64,000 nt of DNA from Tepidaquicella sp964564635. Lineage in GTDB: Bacteria; Bacteroidota; Ignavibacteria; Tepidaquicellales; Tepidaquicellaceae. Both the position numbers and the translations under genes were made by a program. Below the pieces are notes generated by a model. It was not told the DNA's origin, made no database searches, and saw only the letters and a program-made list of their open reading frames with translations. The stretch is from contig CAZMAR010000006.1 in the NCBI GenBank assembly GCA_964564635.1, positions 1-64,000 of the forward strand, in the 5' to 3' direction. This document shows, piece after piece, positions 19,179-28,345 of this stretch (the first letter of the stretch is position 1; each line of letters begins with the position of its first letter).

Positions 19179-20130
19179 AAATTTTAAAATTGTTCAAAAA
19201 GTATTTATATAAATTTTTTATACCTTCTTTTAGAGTCGTTTTGGGTTTCCAGTTGAAAGTTTTACTTGCTAAAGAAGAATCCAGAATATTTACGGGTACA
19301 TCTATCTTTCTTGAAGGAAGATAAACTACATCTGGTTTCATTTTAGTAACTTCGCTAATTACTTTCAATATATTATTAATTGAGTGTCCAACTCCTGACC
19401 CTAAATTAAAAATTTTATCGGGGGAATCTTTATTTAAAGACTTAACGATACAATTAACAGCATCTTTTATATATATAAAATCTCTAACTATAGAACCATC
19501 ACCCCAAACTTCTATTTTTTCCTTTCTCAATGTTTTATATAAAAAAACTGGAATAACACCTTGTGAAACCCTCGGGTTCTGTTTTATTCCATAAGGATTT
19601 GAAAGGCGGAAAATAAAAAAATTTAGACCGTACAATTTATTAAACATAAAAAGATAGTCCTCAATTGTTTTCTTCACAATGCCATAAGAACATAATGGAT
19701 GTCCATAAAAATCTTCCCTAATAGGTATTTTCTTCGGTATTCCATATACAGTTCCACCCGAAGAAATAAAAATTAACTTTGAAATATTGTTATTAATACA
19801 TTCATTAAATAAATTTACAGAAGAAATTAAATTGGTTTCAATATCATAAACTGGATTCAAATTAGAACTCTCGGGTACGGTAGAACTGACAAGATGAATA
19901 ACGATATCCTGACCAATTAGAGATTTTTTTATATCCTGCAGATTAAAGAAATCCCCTTCTATAATCTGAATCTCTTTAATGAAATTTTTTAAATTGAATT
20001 TATTAAAGTATAATTTATCAAAAACAGTTACATTATATCCTTTTGAAACTAAAGCCTCTGCAAGATTTGACCCAATGAAGCCACCGCCTCCAAAAATTAT
20101 ACAGTTTTTATTTTTATTTTTCCTTTTCAA
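19168..20130 (-). CDS. NAD-dependent sugar epimerase/dehydratase (extended SDR)
   Basis: A 320-residue Rossmann-fold enzyme acting on an NDP-sugar. GGGGFIGSNL near residue 14 binds NAD(P). Ser and the Tyr-x3-Lys pair appear in SSGGTVYG and SYGIVKK. The substrate loop LSNPYGIKQNP is typical of UDP-glucose 4-epimerase-like proteins. Whether it epimerises, dehydrates or reduces cannot be told. It lies 2 bp after the membrane glycosyltransferase gene and overlaps the next GT2 by 11 bp, so a shared role in modifying one glycan is likely. Confidence 0.85.
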   Translation of the reverse strand: MKRKNKNKNCIIFGGGGFIGSNLAEALVSKGYNVTVFDKLYFNKFNLKNFIKEIQIIEGDFFNLQDIKKSLIGQDIVIHLVSSTVPESSNLNPVYDIETNLISSVNLFNECINNNISKLIFISSGGTVYGIPKKIPIREDFYGHPLCSYGIVKKTIEDYLFMFNKLYGLNFFIFRLSNPYGIKQNPRVSQGVIPVFLYKTLRKEKIEVWGDGSIVRDFIYIKDAVNCIVKSLNKDSPDKIFNLGSGVGHSINNILKVISEVTKMKPDVVYLPSRKIDVPVNILDSSLASKTFNWKPKTTLKEGIKNLYKYFLNNFKIYDR

Positions 20131-20132
20131 AT

Positions 20133-21773
20133 TTACTTCTTTTGAAAGATGTATGAATAAAAAGATTTTTTATCCGGGGCAACTATTCTTTGTATTAATT
20201 TAAAACCAACAGTATCATTCAATATTATTTTCTCTTCAATTCCAACTGTATCTTTATTATATATTCTATAGCTATAATGTGGTTCCCATACTATTATCGA
20301 ACCAGACGGAGCGTCTTCAATAAATAGTGTGGTTGTATCTTTGTTTGTATATCTCTTAGACCAAATTGGAGAAAATTTAAGTGGATTGTCTTTATAATTT
20401 TTATAAAAAAATCTCGTTAAAAAATGATTAGTGAAAATTTTTGAATTCTCAGGTATATCAACTTCTGAAATATACTCTGCTGTTTTTTGCATTGTAAGAT
20501 TCTCCTGAGATAACTGCTTAGGTTTGAAATCTATTATTAAATATAAAAGAGATGCTAAAAAGAGTAAAATAGAAACTTTACTTAAATAATTTACATCTTT
20601 GGTATAAGAAAAAATTGTTATTATTACAAAGTATGATAATATAAAAATTGCTTTAGTATAATCTGCCTGAGGTGGTTCCTTGAAAACATAACCATCAGAA
20701 ACTTTTGATAAGAACAAGAAAGTTAAAAATAAAAGAATAGCTGGAATAATATAACTTATCATTCGGAATTCTTTCTCGGCAAGATTATTTAACCCAATAA
20801 CAGCGAAATAAATACATATAGGTGAAAGATGTAAAAGATAACGCCAATTCCCTGGATTAGGACCGCTCCCAAGTGTTGTAAGAATTTGTGTTACAAACAC
20901 TATAAGGAAGATCGCATAGAACCAAAAATTATCAAGCAGGAAAGATTTATATCTTGTACCCATAGCAGTAAAACTGAGGAATCCATTCAGAAACAAAGTA
21001 AGAGATACAGGTCCTACAATAAAAATATAAAATTTAAAATAGTGCAAAGGTCCCTGAGTTCTGTATTCAAGACCGGCAACTCTAAACATTTCTGAAATTA
21101 CATAAATAGGATCACCAGTTTTTAAAAATCCGAGTATATTATATATTATGGGTGCAATGGCAAGTCCTAAAATAGCAAGAAACTTTTTCTTATATAAAAA
21201 GAAAATAAAAAGTATTACAAGAAGCAATGCTATCTCCTGTCTGAATGTATAAATATATCCAGCAATTAAAGCACTGAGGAAATAGTTTTCTTTTTTCATT
21301 GCAATGAGGAAAAGAGCGAAAGTAAGAGCGGTAAAAATTTCAGGATATGATCTGAAAGATAAATCAAAGTATAAAGGTTGAACGGCTAAGAGTAATGCTC
21401 CAATCACTGCATTCTTTAATTCATACACTTTTAGCATTTTATAAGTAACAAACACAGTTAAAGCAGCAATAAAAGAATTACAAATAAGAACAAAATCATA
21501 ACTAACAAGTGCAGGTAAAACCATAAAAATTTTCCAGCCTGGTTTAGGAGCATTTCCCAAAATCACAGAAGGATTTGCCCAGAAATCAATCATATTAATA
21601 TATTGACTGATTTCATCATCTTGATAAAATCCAACTGAATACCTGCTCGAAATAAAATAGATTACAGTAAGAATAGGAATAACAATCCAGAAATACTTTC
21701 CTAATTTTTCATCAATAACATTACTAATTATAACTTTATTTATTTTTGACTGTTTCTGTTTATTTTTTGCCAA
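20133..21773 (-). CDS. Multi-pass membrane protein, GT39/ArnT-like glycosyltransferase candidate
   Basis: A 546-residue integral membrane protein with about ten or eleven hydrophobic helices and a hydrophilic C-terminal tail of about 120 residues. An acidic QDDE motif follows the first transmembrane segment, in the place where GT-C enzymes (ArnT/PMT-like) keep their catalytic or metal-binding carboxylates. It would then transfer a sugar from a polyprenyl-phosphate carrier on the periplasmic side. The adjacent Dpm1-like GT2 could make such a donor. The family call is by architecture only. Confidence 0.65.
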   Translation of the reverse strand: MAKNKQKQSKINKVIISNVIDEKLGKYFWIVIPILTVIYFISSRYSVGFYQDDEISQYINMIDFWANPSVILGNAPKPGWKIFMVLPALVSYDFVLICNSFIAALTVFVTYKMLKVYELKNAVIGALLLAVQPLYFDLSFRSYPEIFTALTFALFLIAMKKENYFLSALIAGYIYTFRQEIALLLVILFIFFLYKKKFLAILGLAIAPIIYNILGFLKTGDPIYVISEMFRVAGLEYRTQGPLHYFKFYIFIVGPVSLTLFLNGFLSFTAMGTRYKSFLLDNFWFYAIFLIVFVTQILTTLGSGPNPGNWRYLLHLSPICIYFAVIGLNNLAEKEFRMISYIIPAILLFLTFLFLSKVSDGYVFKEPPQADYTKAIFILSYFVIITIFSYTKDVNYLSKVSILLFLASLLYLIIDFKPKQLSQENLTMQKTAEYISEVDIPENSKIFTNHFLTRFFYKNYKDNPLKFSPIWSKRYTNKDTTTLFIEDAPSGSIIVWEPHYSYRIYNKDTVGIEEKIILNDTVGFKLIQRIVAPDKKSFYSYIFQKK

Positions 21774-22005
21774 TTTATTTTAGTTTAATAAATTATTCAA
21801 AATTAACTAATTAATACTTACATTAAAAGGGAAAGAATTAAACAAACTGAGTATAAAAGAAACAGCTAATTTCACTCTAAAATTTTGATAATAATATAAT
21901 TCTAATTTACTGTAGTTTTTATACTTTAAGCATTTATCAAAATATTATATGCAAAAATATCTTTAATTCAGATTTTAATAATATTATATTTATAAATATT
22001 TAAAA
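21774..22005. promoter_or_regulatory. Divergent intergenic region, glycan cassette versus sigma-54 activator
   Basis: This 232-bp AT-rich spacer separates two divergent transcription units and must hold both promoters. I looked for a -24/-12 sigma-54 site (GG ... GC spacing) and did not see a convincing one on either strand. No riboswitch-like structure is visible. Confidence 0.35.
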
Positions 22006-23118
22006 ATGAGTAATTTACTATTAGGAAATTCTGTTCAAATAAAGGAATTAAATGAGACAATTAAACAGGTTGCCCCTTCCAATATAAGTGTATTGATTAC
22101 AGGAGAAAGTGGCACTGGAAAAGAGATAGTTGCAAATGCAATCCATTATTATAGTAAAAGAAAAAACAAACCACTTATAAAAGTTAATTGTGGCGCAATA
22201 CCTGAGGGAATTATTGAAAGTGAACTCTTCGGACATCAGAAAGGTGCATTCACAGGAGCAATAGAAACAAGAAAGGGATATTTTGAACTTGCAGATAAGG
22301 GTACAATATTTCTTGATGAAATTGGAGAGATGCCACTTTCTACGCAGGTAAAAATATTAAGAGTATTAGAATCTGGAGAGTTTATGAGAGTTGGCGGTTA
22401 TGAGAATATTATAGTTGATGTTAGAGTGCTTGCTGCCACAAACAGAGATTTGAGTAAAGAAGTCCTTAATGGAAACTTTAGGGAAGATTTATATTATAGG
22501 TTAAAATCAGTTAATTTACATATTCCACCTCTCCGAGAGAGAAAGGGAGATATAAAAGTTCTTTTTGATTACTTTGTAGAATCATTTTGTAATGAAAACA
22601 AGATTAATTTTGCAGGTATAGAACAGGATGCTATGGATTATTTAATTAATTATGTATGGTATGGTAATGCAAGAGAGTTAAAAAATTTTGTAGAAAGTAT
22701 AATAGTTTTGCAACCTGATAAAAAACTAACTTTAGAAGATGTAAAAAAGCATTTAAAACAGGAACCGATAGAGAATAGGAGACTACCTGCATTAAAGGTA
22801 AATCAGCTGGATAGCTTAGCAGATAAGGATTTAATCCTAAGAGCTTTGATAGAATTAAAAGCAGATATAATGGATTTGAAAAATATACTAACTGAAATTA
22901 GATTCAATAATACTGCACAATCTTATGATATAAATAATGATTTTTACATACCTAAAGATAAAATAAATCAGATGACAATGGAAGAAATAGAGAAATCCGT
23001 ACTTAGTTACTTATTAAAGCATAATAATTTCAATGTAACAAAAGTGTCAAAAATTTTAAAACAAACCCCGAGAAACATTTATAGAAAAATAAAAAATTAT
23101 GATATTAAGAAGCGGTAA
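22006..23118 (+). CDS. Sigma-54-dependent transcriptional activator without a receiver domain
   Basis: A 370-residue AAA+ enhancer-binding protein that begins almost directly with the ATPase core. The Walker A is GESGTGKE (33-40), the sigma-54-contacting loop is GAFTGA (80-85), and the Walker B is IFLDE (101-105). A C-terminal Fis-type helix-turn-helix follows (VTKVSKILKQTPRNIYRKIK). There is no N-terminal response-regulator, PAS or GAF domain, so activity must be controlled by another protein or by expression. It lies directly before lptE and overlaps it by 20 bp, an arrangement I recall from Bacteroidota genomes. Targets are unknown. Confidence 0.92.
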   Translation: MSNLLLGNSVQIKELNETIKQVAPSNISVLITGESGTGKEIVANAIHYYSKRKNKPLIKVNCGAIPEGIIESELFGHQKGAFTGAIETRKGYFELADKGTIFLDEIGEMPLSTQVKILRVLESGEFMRVGGYENIIVDVRVLAATNRDLSKEVLNGNFREDLYYRLKSVNLHIPPLRERKGDIKVLFDYFVESFCNENKINFAGIEQDAMDYLINYVWYGNARELKNFVESIIVLQPDKKLTLEDVKKHLKQEPIENRRLPALKVNQLDSLADKDLILRALIELKADIMDLKNILTEIRFNNTAQSYDINNDFYIPKDKINQMTMEEIEKSVLSYLLKHNNFNVTKVSKILKQTPRNIYRKIKNYDIKKR

Positions 23119-23608
23119 GAATTTTATTTTAATTCTGGTGGCTTTGCTCAGCAGTTGTGGAATTTACACCTTTAGAGGAAGGACTCCACCTGAAGGGATA
23201 AAATCAGTTGCAATTCCGCTTTTCATTGATGAAAGCGGATTTTCAGAAGCAGGATTAAAAGAAAATTTTACCGAATCCTTAAAAAAGAAAATTATAGACG
23301 ATAATACATATATATTGGCAGATAGAAGCACAGCTGATGGAATTATTTTAGGAACTATTACAAGTGTAAGAGATGAACCGCTTGTTATAGCAGGAAATGA
23401 AAATGTAACAAAAAGAAAAATTGTTATTAATGTAAAAATTAGATTCGAAAATTTAAAAAACCAAAAAGTTATTTCTGAATCAAATTATGAAAACTGGGGT
23501 GAATATGACTCTGGCTCAAGCGGTTTTTCGAATAGACAAAATGGTATTCTTATCGCAATTGATAGAATTTGTGAAGATATAATTATTAATATTACTTCAA
23601 ATTGGTAA
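23099..23608 (+). CDS. lptE: LptE-family LPS-assembly lipoprotein
   Basis: A 169-residue lipoprotein. The N-terminal signal peptide ends in a lipobox LLSSC with lipidated Cys20. GIYTFRGRTPPEGIKSVAIP then matches the Bacteroidota LptE family start. LptE would sit on the periplasmic face of the outer membrane as plug and chaperone of LptD in LPS export. LptD is not in the window. The start overlaps the activator gene by 20 bp, so translation is probably coupled. The family is divergent, so a general LptE-like lipoprotein is the safe claim. Confidence 0.75.
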   Translation: MILRSGKNFILILVALLSSCGIYTFRGRTPPEGIKSVAIPLFIDESGFSEAGLKENFTESLKKKIIDDNTYILADRSTADGIILGTITSVRDEPLVIAGNENVTKRKIVINVKIRFENLKNQKVISESNYENWGEYDSGSSGFSNRQNGILIAIDRICEDIIINITSNW

Positions 23609-23621
23609 CTTAATTATAAAT

Positions 23622-25121
23622 ATGGAAAAGATATTCTTGATTGCATACATAGTGTCTTTATCAATTCTTTTTATATTTGCTTCTCATGGATTTATAATGG
23701 TTTACTACTATTTTAAAACATATCATACAAGGAAAAAAGACTTAAACGAAAGTGAATTAGAATTGAAAGAGTATCCAATGGTTACAATTCAATTACCTCT
23801 ATATAATGAAAGGTATGTTGTAACAAGATTAATAGATGCTGTTATAAGATTAGACTATCCAAAAGATAAACTTGAAATACAAATTCTTGATGACTCAACA
23901 GATGAAACAACAGAGATAATAAAGGAGCATATAAAAAAATATATAGAAAAAGGATATGATATTAAGCATATCCATAGAACAAACAGGAAAGGCTATAAAG
24001 CTGGAGCACTAAAAGAAGGCCTGGAAGTTGCTAAAGGAGAGTTTGTTGCAATATTTGATGCTGACTTTATACCAAGAAAGAAATTCTTAAAAAGAACATT
24101 GCCATACTTTTTTAAAGATCCCAAAATTGCACTCGTTCAAACAAGGTGGGAACACATAAATAGAGATTATTCTATCATAACAAAAACAGAAGCAATTGCA
24201 CTTGATGGCCATTTTGTTATTGAGCAAGCAGTGAGAAACCGTGCAGGTTTTTTCATTAATTTTAATGGAACAGGAGGCATCTGGCGAAAGGAGGCAATAT
24301 ATGATGCGGGCAACTGGCAATCAGACACACTAACAGAGGATCTTGATTTATCATACAGAGCTCAGATGAAAGGTTGGAAATTAAAATATCTTATGAATTT
24401 TACATCTCCAGCAGAATTACCTTCTGAAATAAATTCTTTGAAGTCACAACAATTCAGATGGACAAAAGGAGCTATAGAAACAGCAAAAAAGATTTTTCCA
24501 AAGGTATTAAAATCAGATCTGCCTCTTAAAATGAAATTTCAATCATTCATACACCTATGCAGTAATTTTGCCTATCCTTTTATACTCTTAGCTGCAATAC
24601 TAAACTTACCTGTACTTTTAATAAAAATAAACAACCAGTATGAAGAAGTATTTAAATTAATGTCGTTTTTTACTCTTGCATTCATTAGTTCTTTTATGTT
24701 CTACTTATATTCACAGAAAGATGTATATTATGACTGGCAAAATAGAATTTTTTATTTCCCTCTTTTTCTTGCTGGTAGTATGGGTTTATCACTTAACAAT
24801 ACAAAGGCAGTAATAGAGGGTTTACTTAACAAAAAAAGTGAATTTGTAAGGACACCAAAATTCAGAATTGTAAGCAAACAGGATAGCCTTCTGAATAAAA
24901 AATACTTACCTAAAAAAATTTCTTTTCTTACTATTATTGAACTTCTACTTTCAATATATTGCTTTATAGGTGTAGTTATTGCGATAATTCATGCTCAGGT
25001 TGCTGCTATCCCATTCCAGCTGATGTTTTCACTGGGATTTGGATTGATTTCATTTTTATCAATTCGGCAGGTAATCTTATACAATAGAAATCTAAAAAAG
25101 AACATTAAAGATGCCAACTAA
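23622..25121 (+). CDS. Processive-type family 2 glycosyltransferase (cellulose synthase-like)
   Basis: A 499-residue membrane glycosyltransferase. An N-terminal helix (about 5-30) is followed by a GT-A domain with QLPLYNE, DDSTDET, FDADFIP, TEDLDLSYR and the QxxRW motif in QQFRWTKGA. Four C-terminal membrane segments follow. This D, DxD, ED, QxxRW set is typical of the cellulose synthase, glucomannan and ceramide glucosyltransferase-like group that makes polymers or glycolipids at the inner membrane. No PilZ domain is present. It lies 13 bp after lptE and overlaps the TPR gene by 11 bp, which ties it to envelope biogenesis. Product unknown. Confidence 0.87.
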   Translation: MEKIFLIAYIVSLSILFIFASHGFIMVYYYFKTYHTRKKDLNESELELKEYPMVTIQLPLYNERYVVTRLIDAVIRLDYPKDKLEIQILDDSTDETTEIIKEHIKKYIEKGYDIKHIHRTNRKGYKAGALKEGLEVAKGEFVAIFDADFIPRKKFLKRTLPYFFKDPKIALVQTRWEHINRDYSIITKTEAIALDGHFVIEQAVRNRAGFFINFNGTGGIWRKEAIYDAGNWQSDTLTEDLDLSYRAQMKGWKLKYLMNFTSPAELPSEINSLKSQQFRWTKGAIETAKKIFPKVLKSDLPLKMKFQSFIHLCSNFAYPFILLAAILNLPVLLIKINNQYEEVFKLMSFFTLAFISSFMFYLYSQKDVYYDWQNRIFYFPLFLAGSMGLSLNNTKAVIEGLLNKKSEFVRTPKFRIVSKQDSLLNKKYLPKKISFLTIIELLLSIYCFIGVVIAIIHAQVAAIPFQLMFSLGFGLISFLSIRQVILYNRNLKKNIKDAN

Positions 25122-25881
25122 TCTTAATGCTTACATAGAAGGTTTAAAAGAAAAGATAAATAAAAGCATCTTTTCACCAGCATTCATAAGATTGGCAAAT
25201 TTATATTATCGCAATGGACAATTTGAGGAGTGTATTAACATTTGTAATATAGGTTTAAAAATTTATCCCGAATATTTCACAATAAAATTATTACTTTTAA
25301 AGGCATTAATACAACTTGAATATATAAGTGAAGCAGAACCTATATTAATTGAATTAGAAGAAAGATTTCAGGATAATGAGGTACTTAAAAATTTAAGGAC
25401 AAAATTAAATGATTTAAAAAAATATAATAAACAGGAAAAAATTTATTACTCAAATAAAATTAATACTTCACCTGATTATAAACAATATTCTGCTAAGATT
25501 TCTAATTTATCTTCTGGAAAAGAAATAGCAAAGGATTTTAAAGAATTTATGAATTTAATAGTATCAAGAAGTCTTGATTCAATAATTAATGAAAAAGAAT
25601 ACGAAGAGTTTAAGAAACGATACTCAGAAATAAAATTTGATTTAATTAAAGTTTCTAAACCAAAAACAGATATTTCAATAACAGACATCAGAAAACAACA
25701 GGAAGTGCAAACTTCTTTTCTCTCAAAAATAAAAATAATTACAGAAACACTCGCAGACTTATTATCAAAGCAGGGATTTTTCAAAGAAGCATTTGAAGTT
25801 TACAATATCTTATTACAAAACGATAATGTGAATAAAAAAAGAATACAGGAAAAACTAAATGAGATGGAAAGAAATTTTTAA
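25111..25881 (+). CDS. TPR-like protein of unknown function
   Basis: A 256-residue soluble protein with no signal peptide. Residues about 20-95 read as tandem helical repeats of TPR type (ANLYYRNGQFEECINICNIG, then ALIQLEYISEAEPILIELEE). A charged linker follows, and a further TPR-like helix pair lies near the end (LSKQGFFKEAFEVYNILLQN). It starts inside the end of the glycosyltransferase gene (11-bp overlap), so it may scaffold that enzyme. Its stop codon overlaps the stop of rqcH on the other strand. I do not recognise a more specific family. Confidence 0.75.
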   Translation: MPTNLNAYIEGLKEKINKSIFSPAFIRLANLYYRNGQFEECINICNIGLKIYPEYFTIKLLLLKALIQLEYISEAEPILIELEERFQDNEVLKNLRTKLNDLKKYNKQEKIYYSNKINTSPDYKQYSAKISNLSSGKEIAKDFKEFMNLIVSRSLDSIINEKEYEEFKKRYSEIKFDLIKVSKPKTDISITDIRKQQEVQTSFLSKIKIITETLADLLSKQGFFKEAFEVYNILLQNDNVNKKRIQEKLNEMERNF

Positions 25882-27467
25882 ATATTGTGGGGAATTTCTG
25901 GCTTCACATAGATAACTTTTTCTCTTTCCATTATAACTGTTCCCTCTTTAAGACCTTTTCTTTTCTTAACATATTTCCGCTCACAGTATGAGACGGCTAC
26001 GGTACCCGCATTTTTTGCCTTGCTGTAATATGCTGCGACAGATGCAGCAATTGTTATATAATTTTTAGGAAATTCAAGATTCTTTTTATTCTTCTTTAAA
26101 ACTGTATGAGAACCAGAATAATCCCGTATATGAAACCATAAATCATTCTGAGAAGAGTATCTTGTAGTTAATAAATCATTTGCAAGTGAATTTTTCCCAA
26201 CCCATATCTCAAAATTCTCATCTAATTTAAAAATTCTAAAATTTTTCAAATCAGGATTTTCCTGTTTTTCATTTATAACCTTATTTTCCATTTTTTTGAT
26301 CAATTTGTATTCAGCTATTGATGAGATTTTATCTTTTAGCTTTAGTATTTCTTCTAATTTGTGTTTTGTCAGAGATAATTTTTCTTTCAAATCCTCTAAA
26401 TTATTCTTACCCTTTTTATATTTATCAAAATATTTGTTAGCATTTTCCAATGGGCTAAGTTTCTCATCTAAAGTTATTTTACAATTATTATAAATAAAAT
26501 ACTTATCACCTTTCTTTATTGAATTTTTATTATATAGAATGACATTACCAAACTCTAAAAATTTTTGATAATCAACATTTTTTTTAAGTTGTTCTTCGAT
26601 ACTTTTGATTTTACTCTTTAGTAATTTTTCCTGTTTACTTAGCTCTTCAATTTTTTCCTCTTTTATTGTTTTCACTGCTTTATTTCTATAATGTTTTTTC
26701 ACAAAATCTTTCATCATACTATTAATATTTTCATACTCTGTGTATACATTGCATTCAAAATGATTTAATTCAATAAGAGAAGGAACGAATTTATCATTTA
26801 CTTCATATAATATATATTTGGGATTTTGAATTTTATTATAAACTTTTTCAAACTCATTATCTATTATAGATTTTTTTTCCTCTGTTAAGATATCGTTTTT
26901 ACTTAATGCTGTATTAAATAACACCTCCTCCAAATATATATTTCCAAATTTAAAATATTTACTTTTTATATAATCCCGTACTGTTTGAATTTCTTCTTCT
27001 TCTGGTTTCGATTCTAATTTTTTCATTAATAATGAGGAAAAATCAGTATTCTTTATTTCATCGGAATGCTTGAATGCATCAATTATAAAACTATTTTTTT
27101 CAATAATAAAATTTTGCTTTCCTGTCAGGAAAATGAAATTCAAAGTATAATTATCCTTCACCCTAATTGTAATAATTCTATCATCATTATACTGGTATAT
27201 AGATTCAACAGGCATATCATAAAGGAAGTCAAATAATTGTGCAAAATTTTTCTTTACTTTTTTAAAATCCTCTTTTAGAATTAAATATGGGAAATCTTTA
27301 TTTACACTAAACTCAAGAAATTTATAATAATCTTTTTCTTCAATATTAGATAACGAAATAACTAATTTATTTTTCTCCTGCGAAAATATTTCGTTTATCC
27401 TGAAACTTTTGAGTTCATTATTTAGAAACTCAGCAATGTATTTTATAAAGAAATAATTGCTTAACAA
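25878..27467 (-). CDS. rqcH: RqcH / NFACT-family ribosome quality control factor
   Basis: A 529-residue protein with the NFACT-N, coiled-coil and NFACT-R order of bacterial Rqc2/NEMF homologues. The Asp96-Arg97 pair in NDDRI corresponds to the D97/R98 motif that B. subtilis RqcH needs for alanine tailing. Lys/Glu-rich coiled coils cover about 265-400. The C-terminal NFACT-R part contains DLWFHIRDYSGSH and TIAASVAAYYSKAKN. It should bind obstructed 50S-peptidyl-tRNA complexes and recruit tRNA-Ala. Older names are fibronectin-binding protein A or FbpA. It lies 5 bp after atpG, so it is probably transcribed with the ATP synthase operon. Confidence 0.9.
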   Translation of the reverse strand: MLSNYFFIKYIAEFLNNELKSFRINEIFSQEKNKLVISLSNIEEKDYYKFLEFSVNKDFPYLILKEDFKKVKKNFAQLFDFLYDMPVESIYQYNDDRIITIRVKDNYTLNFIFLTGKQNFIIEKNSFIIDAFKHSDEIKNTDFSSLLMKKLESKPEEEEIQTVRDYIKSKYFKFGNIYLEEVLFNTALSKNDILTEEKKSIIDNEFEKVYNKIQNPKYILYEVNDKFVPSLIELNHFECNVYTEYENINSMMKDFVKKHYRNKAVKTIKEEKIEELSKQEKLLKSKIKSIEEQLKKNVDYQKFLEFGNVILYNKNSIKKGDKYFIYNNCKITLDEKLSPLENANKYFDKYKKGKNNLEDLKEKLSLTKHKLEEILKLKDKISSIAEYKLIKKMENKVINEKQENPDLKNFRIFKLDENFEIWVGKNSLANDLLTTRYSSQNDLWFHIRDYSGSHTVLKKNKKNLEFPKNYITIAASVAAYYSKAKNAGTVAVSYCERKYVKKRKGLKEGTVIMEREKVIYVKPEIPHNI

Positions 27468-27472
27468 TGTTT

Positions 27473-28342
27473 TTATCCTTTTTGTAATGCTTCTGCCCCG
27501 CTAACAATTTCAAGAAGTTCTTTAGTAATTGAATCCTGTCTTGCACGGTTATATATTAAATTTAATACTCTAAGTAAATCAATTGCATTATTTGTTGCCA
27601 TTTCCATAGCCGTCATTCTTGCTCCCTCTTCAGCAGCATTAGATTCAAATACTGCTCTTAAAAATTGAATATGCATTTGCTTCGGAATAAGGTAGAATAA
27701 TATATTCTTAGCATCTGGCTCATATATATAATCTTCTTTGTATTGATTTTCGGACTTGCTTTGTGGTTCTTTAAATTTAAAAGGTAAAATTTCCTGCTTA
27801 ACAACATTTTGTTTTAAGACAGATTTGAATTCATTATAAATCACGCTAACCTTATCAACTTCCTTTGAAATAAACTTATCAGAAATAAATTTTATAATTC
27901 CATCTACAATTTCATATATTTTATCATTATAAATATTAATATAATATTTTGTTATAGGATACTGCCTTTTTGAAAAGAATTCATAACCCTTTTTACCAAT
28001 TAACAACAACTGTTTATTATAAGGTGTATTATCGATATATTCTTTTGAAAATTTTAAAATATTCGAATTAAAAGCACCGCATAATCCTCTATCTGAAGTT
28101 ATTATAATAATTAATTCATTCTTAACTTCTCTTTCAATCATAAGAGGATGTGAAATATTTTCGACCGCATTAATTACATTAGAAAATAATTCATCTAATT
28201 TAAAAGCATAAGGTCTTAAAGATAAAATTCTATCCTGCGCTTTTCGTAATTTAGCAACAGCAACCATTTTCATTGCCTTTGTAATCTTCTGAATACTTTT
28301 TACAGCGGAAATGCGAGTCCTTATTTCTTTTAATGTAGCCAA
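27473..28342 (-). CDS. atpG: ATP synthase gamma subunit
   Basis: A 289-residue central-stalk rotor subunit of F1. The N-terminus TLKEIRTRISAVKSIQKITKAMKM and the C-terminus MTAMEMATNNAIDLLRVLNLIYNRARQDSITKELLEIVSGAEAL form the conserved antiparallel coiled coil, separated by the Rossmann-like domain with TSDRGLCGAFN. Length is normal. It is the last F1 gene of the cluster. It is preceded not directly by atpA but by a 90-codon ORF ending 3 bp upstream, and is followed by rqcH. Confidence 0.96.
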   Translation of the reverse strand: MATLKEIRTRISAVKSIQKITKAMKMVAVAKLRKAQDRILSLRPYAFKLDELFSNVINAVENISHPLMIEREVKNELIIIITSDRGLCGAFNSNILKFSKEYIDNTPYNKQLLLIGKKGYEFFSKRQYPITKYYINIYNDKIYEIVDGIIKFISDKFISKEVDKVSVIYNEFKSVLKQNVVKQEILPFKFKEPQSKSENQYKEDYIYEPDAKNILFYLIPKQMHIQFLRAVFESNAAEEGARMTAMEMATNNAIDLLRVLNLIYNRARQDSITKELLEIVSGAEALQKG

Positions 28343-28345
28343 GAA

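Noticed and set aside
21774..22005. Sigma-54 promoter upstream of the sigma-54 activator
   Set aside because: No GG/GC pair at -24/-12 spacing with flanking consensus could be found on either strand.
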